A stretch of DNA of 64,000 bases. It comes from Lasiosphaeria ovina. Lineage: Eukaryota > Ascomycota > Sordariomycetes > Sordariales > Lasiosphaeriaceae. Of the stretch, positions 11,747-21,046 are shown in pieces. The notes beneath the pieces were generated by a model. That model did no database searches. It was given only the letters and a program-made list of their open reading frames with translations, and was not told the origin of the DNA. A program made the position numbers and the translations under genes. The first letter of the stretch is position 1. Each line of letters opens with the position of its first letter. Location of the stretch: assembly GCA_033439765.1 (NCBI GenBank), contig JAULSN010000002.1, positions 6,944,001 to 7,008,000 of the forward strand, read 5' to 3'.

Positions 11747-12464
11747 AGAGGGTTGCTGCGCGCACCCACCCTTTTTGCTCGGTGCACCTACCATCCCTAA
11801 AATCGTAGGCCTGGCAACTGTCATTTTAGATCCACCTTTTTCTACGTAAAAATACCCACTTTCAACGCAATTGGACATGCAACGAGCCCACACTATGGCA
11901 GGCTTGTTGAATTATGAAGCTATTCAGAAGAGGGGGAGGTCCTTACCGGTTGAACCTCGACCAAAAATGTTGGCCTCGGTAAAATATGACAATTTTCCTA
12001 CAACGGCCACCAAGGCGAATAAAGCTATTTTTAACTCTTGTTAATCCAGGTAAGTAATGACTACTTCCGCTTCCTATCGCCATACCGTATTGACGAGCCC
12101 GGTTATATTTAGATGGCATCACGAACTCCCTCTCCACCTCCCTCGCCGGCACCGGGCGCGGCCGACTCTCCCGATCTCATGCCCGCAGCCCGAAGTCCCT
12201 CGGCGGCGCCGAGCACATAATTTGTATGCCTGGTGACTGGCAATATTGTTGCTGCATTTCCCGCCTTATTTACGATACTTTTGTGGGAGCGCGCAACCAA
12301 CCTTGTGTGCCCTGCCAGGGCAAGGATGAGATGCATGGGCTCCATCCAAAAGACCGAATTTACTACGGCAAAAGCCGAGCAGTTGATGTCAAGTGCCAAG
12401 CCTATGATTTTATTATAGGGTAGGTGCACCGAGCAAAAGGGGTGGGTGCGCGCAGCAATCCTCT
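11747..12464. mobile_element. MITE-like element with ~70-bp terminal inverted repeats
   Basis: The left end (from AGAGGGTTGCTGCGCGCACC) is matched in inverted orientation by the right end (12390-12464). The match runs over about 70 bp with a few mismatches and includes the shared cores TTGCTGCGCGCACCCACCC and GCTCGGTGCACCTACC. The hexamer TGTTTA sits directly outside both ends (11741-11746 and 12465-12470) and is the candidate target-site duplication. The 718-bp interior encodes no transposase. It holds short frames only, including a 35-codon Pro/Ser/Ala-rich frame at 12113 and a Cys-containing frame at 12226. Size, TIRs, TSD and absence of a transposase fit a non-autonomous DNA transposon. 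The superfamily is uncertain because a 6-bp TSD is not diagnostic and could be read as 7 bp. Confidence 0.8.
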
Positions 12465-12889
12465 TGTTTAATGGGGATTCTAAGAGCAATTACCTCCCTC
12501 GGCGATAAACTTTTAGGCCTATAAAGCTCAACTCCTGAATGTTTGTAGTAAACAAACCGGCGAGGAAATGCATTTAATGGATATTTCTAGGAGAGAGAGG
12601 CCTCCAGGACTACTATTGGGGATTTCAAGAGAGATCCTAGGGAGAGCTATGAGGCGCTGAGGCATTCAACTCTTGGAAAGACAACCCGGCTAATGCCGAT
12701 TAGCGGTATTTTCGTTCGTTTGGCAACTGAACTAGTCGTTGACGATATAATATAATCCCTGATATTAGCGGGAGAGTCTCCAAGATTTGAAAGGCCTCAA
12801 TAACTAACGGCTCCCCCTGGAGGTTTTCCGTTGAGGGGAGTAGTCGCTGTTAGGAACCCTACTATGAAATCTTGGACGCCTTTCTCTAG

Positions 12890-13084
12890 CCTAGATATAT
12901 CCATCGAAGGCTTTTCCTGTCGTATTGCGCGTCGAACGGTGCGGCCGAACGAAAAATCTAGACCGTCGATGTTTTGACCGCCACAGAGGCCGAAAAGATG
13001 GGCGTTAAGAAAGAAGATGGAACGTGGGTCTTGACAGAGGACGCATGCAAGAACATCAAGACCTGGATCGAGAGGAGAACGTGA
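12890..13084 (+). pseudogene. Relic of an unrecognised protein C-terminus (copy 1)
   Basis: The plus frame reads coherently through one TAG (12959-12961) into TVDVLTATEAEKMGVKKEDG and then TWVLTEDACKNIKTWIERRT, ending at TGA 13082-13084. It matches the relic at 36.0 kb (DVSDADAQKM...LTDEATKAIEDWIT), so it is real ancestral coding sequence. The 5' part is lost in AT-rich sequence next to the MITE-like element. The longer open frame on the opposite strand (12797-13138) is a shadow of it. Confidence 0.45.
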
Positions 13085-13365
13085 ACGATGGCTGACAGTT
13101 GCAAAGAAGTCAAATCCTCCCTCCGGGGTTGACCACAACTTGGATTTGAGTGAGCACCACGGGGAGCCTCACAACGAAGTCAGTCGAAATAGTGTGTCTG
13201 GGGCGTGGCACGACGTCTATCGGCATGAGTTCTCCCATTTGCTCATGAAGTTCTCGTCGTCCGTCTCGTTCTCTTCGTCCTGTTGTGGGGTTTCGCCAAA
13301 GCCTTCTAATTAGTGTGCTGCGGTTGATCTAGAATCTAGGTGCGTGCCAGTGGCACGTCCGTAGC

Positions 13366-13373
13366 TGACGTCA
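13366..13373. promoter_or_regulatory. CRE-type bZIP palindrome TGACGTCA
   Basis: A perfect 8-bp CRE palindrome, next to another small palindrome (TGCCAGTGGCA, 13345-13355), about 0.9 kb upstream of the plus-strand gene starting at 14254. ATF/CREB-family bZIPs bind this site in fungi. The distance makes a functional link speculative. Confidence 0.3.
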
Positions 13374-14253
13374 CAGCCGGTGTATTTGCTATAACCATGA
13401 CCTCTTTATAAGCATCCAGGTACCACGCTAATAAATATTCAGCGATTGGACATTAAAGTGTTGATATTTGGCCAAGGTGTGGCGGGGGTTGTGGCCCTAT
13501 AATTATATTAGCCGCTGTTGCCCGGAGGGCAACACGTGTCTATTCTGTCTGCTGGGGCAGCAATTCTCCGTGACATCTCCTGATTAAAATGCCCAGCCTC
13601 GGCGCCATGCGTGTCGTGCCAATTGGGCGATGCGCGTCCTGCGAATCCGGCGCATCATGTTTTGATGTGGCACGTCGATCGCGGCCTCGTCAGCAGCCAG
13701 AGACGGGGTGCTGTGACAGGCGGGGCGGGTTTCGTGTTCCGGCGAGCGCTCGGAGCCAGGCCGAGTTCCACTCTGTCGGATCCAGGCGGCTCTCCGATGG
13801 CTGCTGAATGGATGGATTTCCGTATGTTGTGTGACGGCGGGACCCAGGTCCCTCGGGCTGGGGCCTGGGCCGTGGCCGTAGTCGCCGGCCGCAAGTGTTT
13901 GATCGGATCGTAAAACCCGAGAGGCAGCCAATCACAGCGCCCGGGCAGGGTTCTGCGACAACAACGTTTCCTGACCGTGCCGCGGCCGTGCCGCAGCCGT
14001 GGTCTCGGCCGCGTCTGCAACCGGGCCACCCCGCCCCCGACGCGGGCTCGGATGGGTGACATTAGGAACTTGGCTGCTAAAAGTGACTGACTGCCTGGTT
14101 CGTGGTCTAGAATTACTCCAGATCGGCATGCCGGTTTACTTTCAACCATTACATTGTGGTGAACTCTTTTCCCAATCCAGGATCCAGGAGTCGAGCCTCA
14201 GAAGAGAAGAGATAATTATCCCGGGCAATTACTGACCATTGACGGACAAAACC

Positions 14254-16422
14254 ATGGCATATCACAATAGTGCCCGAGCCGGGGAGCCGACCAGGAGCCG
14301 CCGGGTCCCTCTTCTTTCGATCGACGTGGCTCCGGCGCTGGAATACGGAGGCCGTGGCCCCAGCTCGGCAAGATCATGGAACCCTTCGACATCGGTGCGA
14401 AGCCCTGATGAAGCCCAGCCCCGGAGCGCGGGAAGTTTGGTCGCGCCCTCGTCGTGGAATACCAGGCGCTACTCGGATTCCGTCTCCCAGCTTCCCTATA
14501 TGCGAGGGTCGTCCGACAGAGCAAGAGTGGGCGGCGCAGCAACCCGGCGGCGCTGGTCGCGAGACCGGGGGGCAGGGCGCAGAAGTGGTCCAAGCAGCGG
14601 AGAAGACACACCCTTCTCGTCGTCGTCATTATCGTCGTCGGGAATCTCGGACTCGGAGATGTCGGGCGACGAGGATGACAGAGACTTGTTCCACGCTCAA
14701 GCGCCGTCTTCCTCGCGCCCCCTGCTCAGAATCGAGCCGGCGCTTCTGTCCGGGGTTCAAGAGCCTCCGTTCTTTGACTGGGCCGAGTTCCACCCCGAGG
14801 TGTTGTCTCAGCGCCGACCCCTGACCAGGAACCCTCACGAGGAGATGATCGAGGCACTCAGCTATGTCGACTTTCACGCGCCGATCGCCGTCAAGGGGCT
14901 GGGAATGCTTGCCAAGCCCATCATCCACAAGCAGCGCGGCTTGCCCGTCGGCGAGATGGCAGCAACCGGAAACCGCACGCTGCTCCGGCCGCTGCCCGCC
15001 GGGACCGACCCCACGACGGTGCCGCCCGTCATGCACCCGCGCGCGCTCGAGCGGCTCGAGAGCGACCTCTTCGACACGGCCAAGTACACGGGCAACACCA
15101 ACCACCTGACGGTGCTGACATGGACGGCCGACGGCCACTGGGGCACCATCACGCTCTACGCCGTCGACGTCGCGTCGCGCGGCCCCAGCACCCCGTCGAC
15201 GCGCGGTCCCGCCACGCCGTCGACTCCGACGCGCCCAACGCTCGGCATCACTAGCACGACGCTGACGCTCCCGCAGCGTAAGAACGGCAGCGCCGCGAAC
15301 TCGCCGGCATCCGCCATGCCGCCCATGACGCCGTTCGGCACGGCCGCCGGCCTGGGGCTGGCCACGCGGCTGCGGCCGGTCGCGGCCATGGAGGACGTGC
15401 CCAAGTCGGTGCTGGTGGGCATGCGCACCGACGAGGCGGTGCGCAAGGTGGTGCTGACGCACAGCGACAACCGCTTCCGGTGGAAGGCGCAGGTCACCGG
15501 CCGCGACGGCACGCCGCGCTACGCCCGGCTGCCGCGCCACGACCCCCACAAACACTGCGCCAACACCGCCCACCACCACCTGCCGCACCTGCACCCGCTC
15601 GACCGCCTGTCTCCCAGCACGCAGCTGCAGCCGCCGCAGCAAGGGCAGCAAGGGCAGCAGCGCCTCGCCCCGTCGCCGTCCCCGCTGCTCCTCCCCAGCC
15701 CCCTCGCCCCGCTGGGTAGCAGATCCGCCCTGTCTCCTTCAGCCCTGTCGCCCGTCTTCCTCTCCGACGCCGAGGACAACGCGCCGCTGTACGAGCGCCG
15801 CATGCGCCGCCGCCGCAGCGCCGTGTCGCACGTCGACGACTCGGACTCGGAGCACCCGGCGGCCGCGTACCGGCCGCGCCTGAAGCCGACCGCCGCGACG
15901 TACACGACCAACACGACCACCGGCAACAACAACAACACCAACAACAGCAACCCGCGCAGCAGCACGTTTCCCGGCAACAGCAGCAACGCAGCGAACAAAA
16001 ACCCGCACTCAGCCCTCCTCGTCGTCCCCGTGCTCGCGTCACCAACCCGCCTCCCACCATCACCAATGCGCAACCGCGGCGAAGCCGACGCGGACGGCAT
16101 CGTGGCCACCATCCCGCAGTTCCTGGCCCTGCTCCACGCAGATAAATCCATCGTGGAGATCGCGTCGTCCGATCCCGTGTCGGACGGCCCGGCCGTCGAG
16201 ATGGACGACGGGGCGCGGCTACGGGCCGTCGCGCTGCGCGAGCCGCCCCGCGGCAAGCGCCATCCCGCGAGGGACGTGCATGTCGTTGTGCTCGTGCCGG
16301 ATGGGTCACGGTGGGCGGACGAGAGGGTTTTTTGGACGGATGAGGGGGATGGGCTTGTGGAGCTCAGGCAGAGGAAGTTTTGGGATGTTATTGAACGGGG
16401 GAGGACGAATGGGAGGAAGTGA
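14254..16422 (+). CDS. Large low-complexity protein, function unknown
   Basis: A single-exon ORF. ACCATGG gives a good start context, 15 nt inside a longer frame that opens with TTG, giving 722 aa. The N-terminal about 150 residues are Ser/Arg-rich with an SSSSLSSSG tract and an acidic SEMSGDEDD patch. Residues about 160-300 look folded (FFDWAEFHPEVL, HLTVLTWTADGHWGTITLYA). The middle is Pro/Thr/Gln-rich with His and Asn runs (HHHLPHLHP, TGNNNNTNNSN). The C-terminus is folded again (DGARLRAVALREPP, RDVHVVVLVPDGSRW). It has no signal peptide or membrane helix. Composition suggests a nuclear or cytoplasmic scaffold-like protein, but I do not recognise it. High GC3 supports a real gene. Confidence 0.75.
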   Translation: MAYHNSARAGEPTRSRRVPLLSIDVAPALEYGGRGPSSARSWNPSTSVRSPDEAQPRSAGSLVAPSSWNTRRYSDSVSQLPYMRGSSDRARVGGAATRRRWSRDRGAGRRSGPSSGEDTPFSSSSLSSSGISDSEMSGDEDDRDLFHAQAPSSSRPLLRIEPALLSGVQEPPFFDWAEFHPEVLSQRRPLTRNPHEEMIEALSYVDFHAPIAVKGLGMLAKPIIHKQRGLPVGEMAATGNRTLLRPLPAGTDPTTVPPVMHPRALERLESDLFDTAKYTGNTNHLTVLTWTADGHWGTITLYAVDVASRGPSTPSTRGPATPSTPTRPTLGITSTTLTLPQRKNGSAANSPASAMPPMTPFGTAAGLGLATRLRPVAAMEDVPKSVLVGMRTDEAVRKVVLTHSDNRFRWKAQVTGRDGTPRYARLPRHDPHKHCANTAHHHLPHLHPLDRLSPSTQLQPPQQGQQGQQRLAPSPSPLLLPSPLAPLGSRSALSPSALSPVFLSDAEDNAPLYERRMRRRRSAVSHVDDSDSEHPAAAYRPRLKPTAATYTTNTTTGNNNNTNNSNPRSSTFPGNSSNAANKNPHSALLVVPVLASPTRLPPSPMRNRGEADADGIVATIPQFLALLHADKSIVEIASSDPVSDGPAVEMDDGARLRAVALREPPRGKRHPARDVHVVVLVPDGSRWADERVFWTDEGDGLVELRQRKFWDVIERGRTNGRK

Positions 16423-17222
16423 GGGTTTTTTCCTTCCTTTTTTTTTCTTTTCGTTTTATGAAGTATGGGGTGATTGAGAGATGGACTGTCTTTACGGGTG
16501 AAGACACGTGGCGAGTGTGGTGTATGGTGTGATCTAGTTGCGATGAGAGAGAGAGGTTGGATGTGTGTGGTTTGTTTGGACATGGTTGAAATGGGATTGC
16601 GTGGGTTGGATTTAATGTCGATTAATCTCGGCGAGAATGAAACGGGCAGACGTGAGATTGGGAACACTGTAGAATATGGTAAAGGCTTTTCTTCTTCTTC
16701 ATATAGAAGCTGCTTGTAGCTGAAGCTTGTGGCACAGAAAACATTGCAAATGTGCTAGGCACGAGCTAAGCCTAACCTAGCCGGGACCACATAATGGTCC
16801 CTGCACCAACAGCCTATCCCCCTACCATAGATTTCCTGCCTGCAGGCAGATAGCTGAGATTCCTTAAGCAATCCACCACGTTTTTCCTGCATGTGTGCTC
16901 CTCGCACAGCAAAAATATTTCATCTCGGATCCGGTTCTTCAGTGCTCAGTTCCTACTTGATGTGACTGCCCTGTTTATCTTGTTGTACCAGGATGTCGAT
17001 TTTTGCTTGCGCTGCTGACGTTTTCCTTGTGAGTTTCACGACTCGCGCTTCTTGTGAGAGCTTTTCTCTGGAGGGACATTTCCAAAACACCACCTGCATC
17101 GGGACTTCGCGAGAACGAGGCATAAAAAAACTGCGACTTGAGTGGTAGAAATTATGGTATCAAAGAGTCACCAACCAACAGCAAACACCCTTCTCCCCGC
17201 AAGTCGAAGCGCAAAAACCCAT
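16423..17222. other. Convergent 3' intergenic region
   Basis: Lies between the 3' ends of the 722-aa gene (+) and the beta-xylosidase gene (-). T-rich tracts follow the upstream stop, as expected for a 3' UTR. No gene seen. Confidence 0.5.
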
Positions 17223-19650
17223 TCACCCCGGCGGCTGCGGCCAGCTATCCAACACCACCTTATCCCCCGTCAAAGCAAAGGTCAGATTCGCAACAGCCGG
17301 CTGGTCCAGCAGCAGGGTATACACGCCCGGATACAGCACCCTGCTCCCCGTCTCATCGACGCGCGCGAGGTTGCCAAGCGTCCAGTCCAGCACGGCCGTC
17401 ACACTCTGCCCCGGCGCGACGTCAAACACGCGGGCGTACGCGGCGAGCGTCTTGCGCGGGAACGGCGCCGGGCCGAACTGGCCCGCCAGGAACCCCAGCG
17501 CCACGTAGTCGGACGCGCGCGCGCGCGTGTTGCGCACCGTCACGTTTACGGTCGGGAACGGGCACAAATCGAGATATGCTGCTTTGCCCTGGCATGCGGC
17601 GAGCAGGTCCGCGATGGCGAACGACGGGGGAAAGTTAGCGGGGGCCGACACGTCGAACGTCGTGTAGTGCAGCCCGTGGCCGAACTCCCACACGGCGTCG
17701 CCCGTGTACCAGCGGTACGTGCGGCCGGGGTACGAGCTGCCGGGCCGCAACGCCATGTTGGTGTAGGGCGCCTGCGATGTGAACGCAGCCGGGTACGCGG
17801 TCACGGGCAGGCGGGCGGCGGGACTAGCAACGCCCGTGACCATGTCCATGACGGCCGTCCCGCCGTCCTGGCCCGGGTAGCCAGCCCACAGGATGGCCTT
17901 GACGCCGGCGAGGCCCAGCAGCGGCGTGTCGTCGACGTGCGTGCCCATCCGCACCACCACGACGGGCTTGCCGGTTGCGGCGAGCTTCTGGATGACGGCC
18001 AGCTGGCCCGCCGGCCACGCGATCGAGCTGCGGTCCTGGCTCTCCTTCTCGACCGAGTTGTCGATTCCCCCAAAAAACAGCACGACGCTGGATTTCTGCG
18101 CCGCCGCCACCGCCGCGCTGGCGTCGGCGCTGCCCTGCGCCAGCGGCCCGCTGACGTAGTTGACCGTGATCCCGCGCGCCTTGGCCGCCGCCACCGCGTC
18201 GTGCTGGAACGGTGGGTTGCCGCTGTATCCGCCGAGCATGCGGTCCGCGGCCTGCGCCCAGAAGCCGACCATGGCGACGGACGTCCCTGACGAATTGAGC
18301 GTGGTGAGGGGCAGGAAGCCGCCTTCGTTCTTGAGCAGCACGATGCCCTCGCGCGCGGCGCGCAGCGCGAGGGCCTGCGCGGCGGCCGTGTTGACGTCGC
18401 TGGCGCCGAGGCTGCGGTACGCGCCACCCGGCCCGTCAAAGTAGCCCGCGCGCACGAGGCCCTGCATCTGCCGTACTAGTGCTCGGTCGAGCGTCTCCTG
18501 GCCGAACTGCTTGCTGCTGAAGGCGGCGGCTGCGTTGGGCGCCGTGCCGTCCGTCGCCCAGCACATGTTGTCGCAGCCTGCGGTGAGTGCTGCGCCGATG
18601 GCTGCCGCGTAGCTCGCCTTGTATCGGTGCCCACCGTTGGCGTTGCCCAGGTAGTACACGGCGTCGCAGTCGCTGACGATGTACTGGTTGTCGCCGGTCC
18701 AGTTCCTGGTTTTTTTTCTCTTATTAGTCTACTGATATCGAGTGGTAGCCTGCTTTGGGAACGTACCAGTGCTTGCGCAGGATCGTGTCCATGAGGTACG
18801 CGTTGGCGCAGGCCGGCACGCCGTTGACTGCGTTGTAGCTGCACATGACGGAGCCGACGCGCGAGTCGCGCGCGCACTGCTGGAACGGCGGCAGGTAGTA
18901 CTCGGCAAGATCCTGGGTGGTCACCTTGGCGTCGAAGTTGAAGCGCGTCGTGGCGCTCCCCGAGTTCTCGAGGTCGTACGCGGCAAAGTGCTTGCACGTG
19001 GCGACGACGCGGTGCGTCGACTGGCTCGCAGGGTCTCCCTGCATGCCGCGCACAAAGGCGGCGGCCCACCGGCTGTTGCGGAAGGCGTCCTCGCCAGGTG
19101 TCTCGTGGCCGCGCCCCCATCGCGGGTCGCGGAACGGGTTCACGTTGGGCGTCCAGAAGTCGAGGTGGGCGCGCCCCGCATTGGCAAACGCTCGTGCCTC
19201 TGTCCCGATCACCTCGCCCATCTGCTGCACCAGCTCGTCGTCGAACGTCGCGCCCGTCGTGATGGCCTGCGGGAACTGCGTCGCCGCGCTGAACTGCCCG
19301 CCCCATGTGATGCCGCGGTTGCGGGCCACGCCGTGCAGAGCCTCGTTCCACCACTGGTACGCGCTGAGGCCCAGTTTCGACACGCCGGGCGAGTTGCTGG
19401 TGGTCGTCTGTCAGTTTTTGTTTTGGCTTAGGTCTGATTGGGGGTTGGCACACTTTACGAGATTGTTGAGCTTGTCGCTGTTGCTCATGGCCGCCACCAG
19501 CGCCGACGCCCGCGCTTCTGGCGCCGCCGATGTGTTGCATACCAGATTCGACTTGAGCGGCCCGCTGGCGCAGTCTGGGTACTTGAGCCCCCCTCTCACA
19601 GGCGCGCAGAGGGCGGCCAAGACGAGGCCGGTGATTGCAAGCCTGACCAT
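17223..19650 (-). CDS. GH3 beta-xylosidase, secreted
   Basis: Three exons, 19650-19459, 19407-18767 and 18705-17223, give 771 aa, the usual size for fungal exo-1,4-beta-xylosidases. The signal peptide is MVRLAITGLVLAALCAPVRG. The GH3 N-terminal barrel shows PGVSKLGLSAYQWWNEALHG, TPNVNPFRDPRWGRGHETPGED, TCKHFAAYDLE and, split by intron 2, GDNQYIVSDCDAVYYL, where the Asp of SDCD (about residue 290) is the expected nucleophile. The second GH3 domain carries EGIVLLKNEGGFLPL and SVEKESQDR, the likely acid/base region. A C-terminal fibronectin-III-like domain follows (YVALGFLAGQFGPAPFPRKTL). The enzyme releases xylose from xylo-oligosaccharides outside the cell. Intron 1 is 51 nt and intron 2 is 61 nt; both splice in frame and rebuild conserved blocks. 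The match to the XlnD/Bxl1 type is from motif memory. Confidence 0.93.
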
Positions 19651-20788
19651 TGTCGTCTTTTACAGTCAAGAAGCACGGGACTTCTGACTCGAAACGGCAT
19701 GGACGTTGTAGACACTTGACAGCGGTCAGTGTTTGGTGAGCCCAGAGTCGACCTCGGTACCTGGGCCATTGTTTCTCCGGGCGATATCGCCTGTTCCTGG
19801 GCGGGTTTTGCAGTGTCGTATTGTCCTGGAGGAAGGGAAGCTGGAAAGGCGTCGTCTGCTCTGATTGGAGGGCAAACTCCCCGCCAGCAGCCGTTGCCAG
19901 CGCCGTTGTCCATTGCCAGAATTGTCTGCAAATGGCCAAGACTGACGGGATGCCATGTGCAGTTGGAGAAGGGCGTTGATCAATATCCGGTTGATCATGT
20001 TCCCCAGACTTCTTCCCCGCAAAGGGTGCCGCCACTGCCGCCGGCGCGGAGATTTACGTGCATCACTGCCGCGGGATGCAATCAATCTGTGCCGACAGGG
20101 GTGCTGTGTCGACAGTACTGGTTGCGTGGCCAATTTAGCCGCCAAACGCCACCATCTGCTATCATTGGTGCGGATTGCCAATGCCAGGCCCATCGATCAG
20201 CTGTCCTCTGGCAAGGGTAATATGGTGGGCTGCCATGGGCCACTGTCTCGAAGCCAAACCTTGGCATGTTGTGGTCGAACTTGTGGTGAGGCAGGCGAAT
20301 GGGGATGGTGAGTCAGGAGTCTCGGACAGCGGCAGCTACAGCGCATGCAGCACCAGGGATACTGCATTTGCGCACCTGCGGATTCGTCTTGCAGCTGAAG
20401 TATTGGCCGGATTGGGGAAGCATAGGCCACTGCCAAATTGTTCGTGGGCGCAGTTGCCGTGGTAAAGACCCAAAGGAGACACTTGTTTATGGCAACAAAA
20501 GGGGGATGTAGGGTTAGGGTTGGACCGGAGATCTGGGAAAGGAGCGAGGGCGGGGGGCTAAGGCGCTGCTGACTTGCGGCGGGTTCATTGACCAAGAAAA
20601 ACACTTTGGAGAGGCAAGGATTGTGTCTTTGAGTTTGGTGTGGAGTTTTTCTGGTACACAATAATGATAGCGATGCAGTGCACACCACAAAGTGAGAGTA
20701 GGAGGGAGAATGGAGTGCCAATCACAGGTACTTGTTCGGCCTAACTTTCTACGCATTTCCAGACCACGCCGTGCCCAGCGCACAGCAC
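19651..20788. other. Promoter-side region, no gene seen
   Basis: Upstream of the beta-xylosidase gene and downstream of the tiny two-exon gene. It contains two tandem TTAGGG-like units near 20512-20526, a possible telobox. ORFs are motif-free. Confidence 0.45.
20135..20140 (-). promoter_or_regulatory. Possible XlnR/Xyr1 site upstream of the beta-xylosidase gene
   Basis: GGCTAA reads in the gene's own orientation about 485 bp before the start codon; GGCTAR/GGCTAA is the known binding core of XlnR-type xylanase regulators. A single hexamer is expected by chance every few kilobases, so support is weak. Confidence 0.25.
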
Positions 20789-21046
20789 TCATCCCCCGTC
20801 CTCAACCTTTTCGATCCTTGACTCGTCGACGCTCTGCAGGCATATTGGGCTGAACGTTAAGACGGTCCCATCCGGTTGCGGATTGACAATGAGAATGGTA
20901 ACCAGCGAGTTGGTGATGGCAATGACTTTGTATGTGTAGGTTTGGCCCCGGATCCGCACGACGTCGCCAATTTCGAACTGCAGAGCAGAGTTTCTTGTTA
21001 TCCTGTGTCGTTGTTCGGGTGAGGTAGAGAGACAACCTACCGCCAT
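20789..21046 (-). CDS. Tiny two-exon gene, SH3-like fold possible
   Basis: The proposed exons are 21046-21041 (ATG GCG only) and 20977-20789, separated by a 63-nt intron GTAGGT...CTGCAG. They give a 64-aa protein beginning MAFEIGDVVRIRGQTYTYKV and ending KVEDGG. Without splicing the frame is also open and gives 85 aa. The pattern GDVVRIRGQTYTYKVIAI, then alternating strands LVTILIV and GTVLTFSP, resembles a small beta-barrel, but I recognise no family. The donor and acceptor are good but the minimal first exon is unusual. Confidence 0.38.
   Translation of the reverse strand: MAVGCLSTSPEQRHRITRNSALQFEIGDVVRIRGQTYTYKVIAITNSLVTILIVNPQPDGTVLTFSPICLQSVDESRIEKVEDGG

Larger units (their letters stand above)
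12465..14253. other. Mostly gene-free flank between MITE and next gene
   Basis: Apart from the short relic at 12.9-13.1 kb no coding sequence is convincing. The 12.48-12.80 and 13.40-13.55 kb parts are AT-rich. ORFs at 13.58-14.15 kb overlap on both strands in GC-rich sequence and have no motifs. A perfect cAMP-response-type palindrome lies at 13366-13373. Confidence 0.45.

Noticed and set aside
12797..13138. 113-codon minus-strand ORF
   Set aside because: It is the shadow of the plus-strand relic whose frame aligns with the 36.0 kb relic.
14239..14253. Longer N-terminus for the 722-aa protein
   Set aside because: The extra five codons begin with TTG; the ATG at 14254 has good context.
20512..20526. 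Interstitial telomere or chromosome end
   Set aside because: Only two TTAGGG-like units, so not a telomeric tract; at most a telobox.
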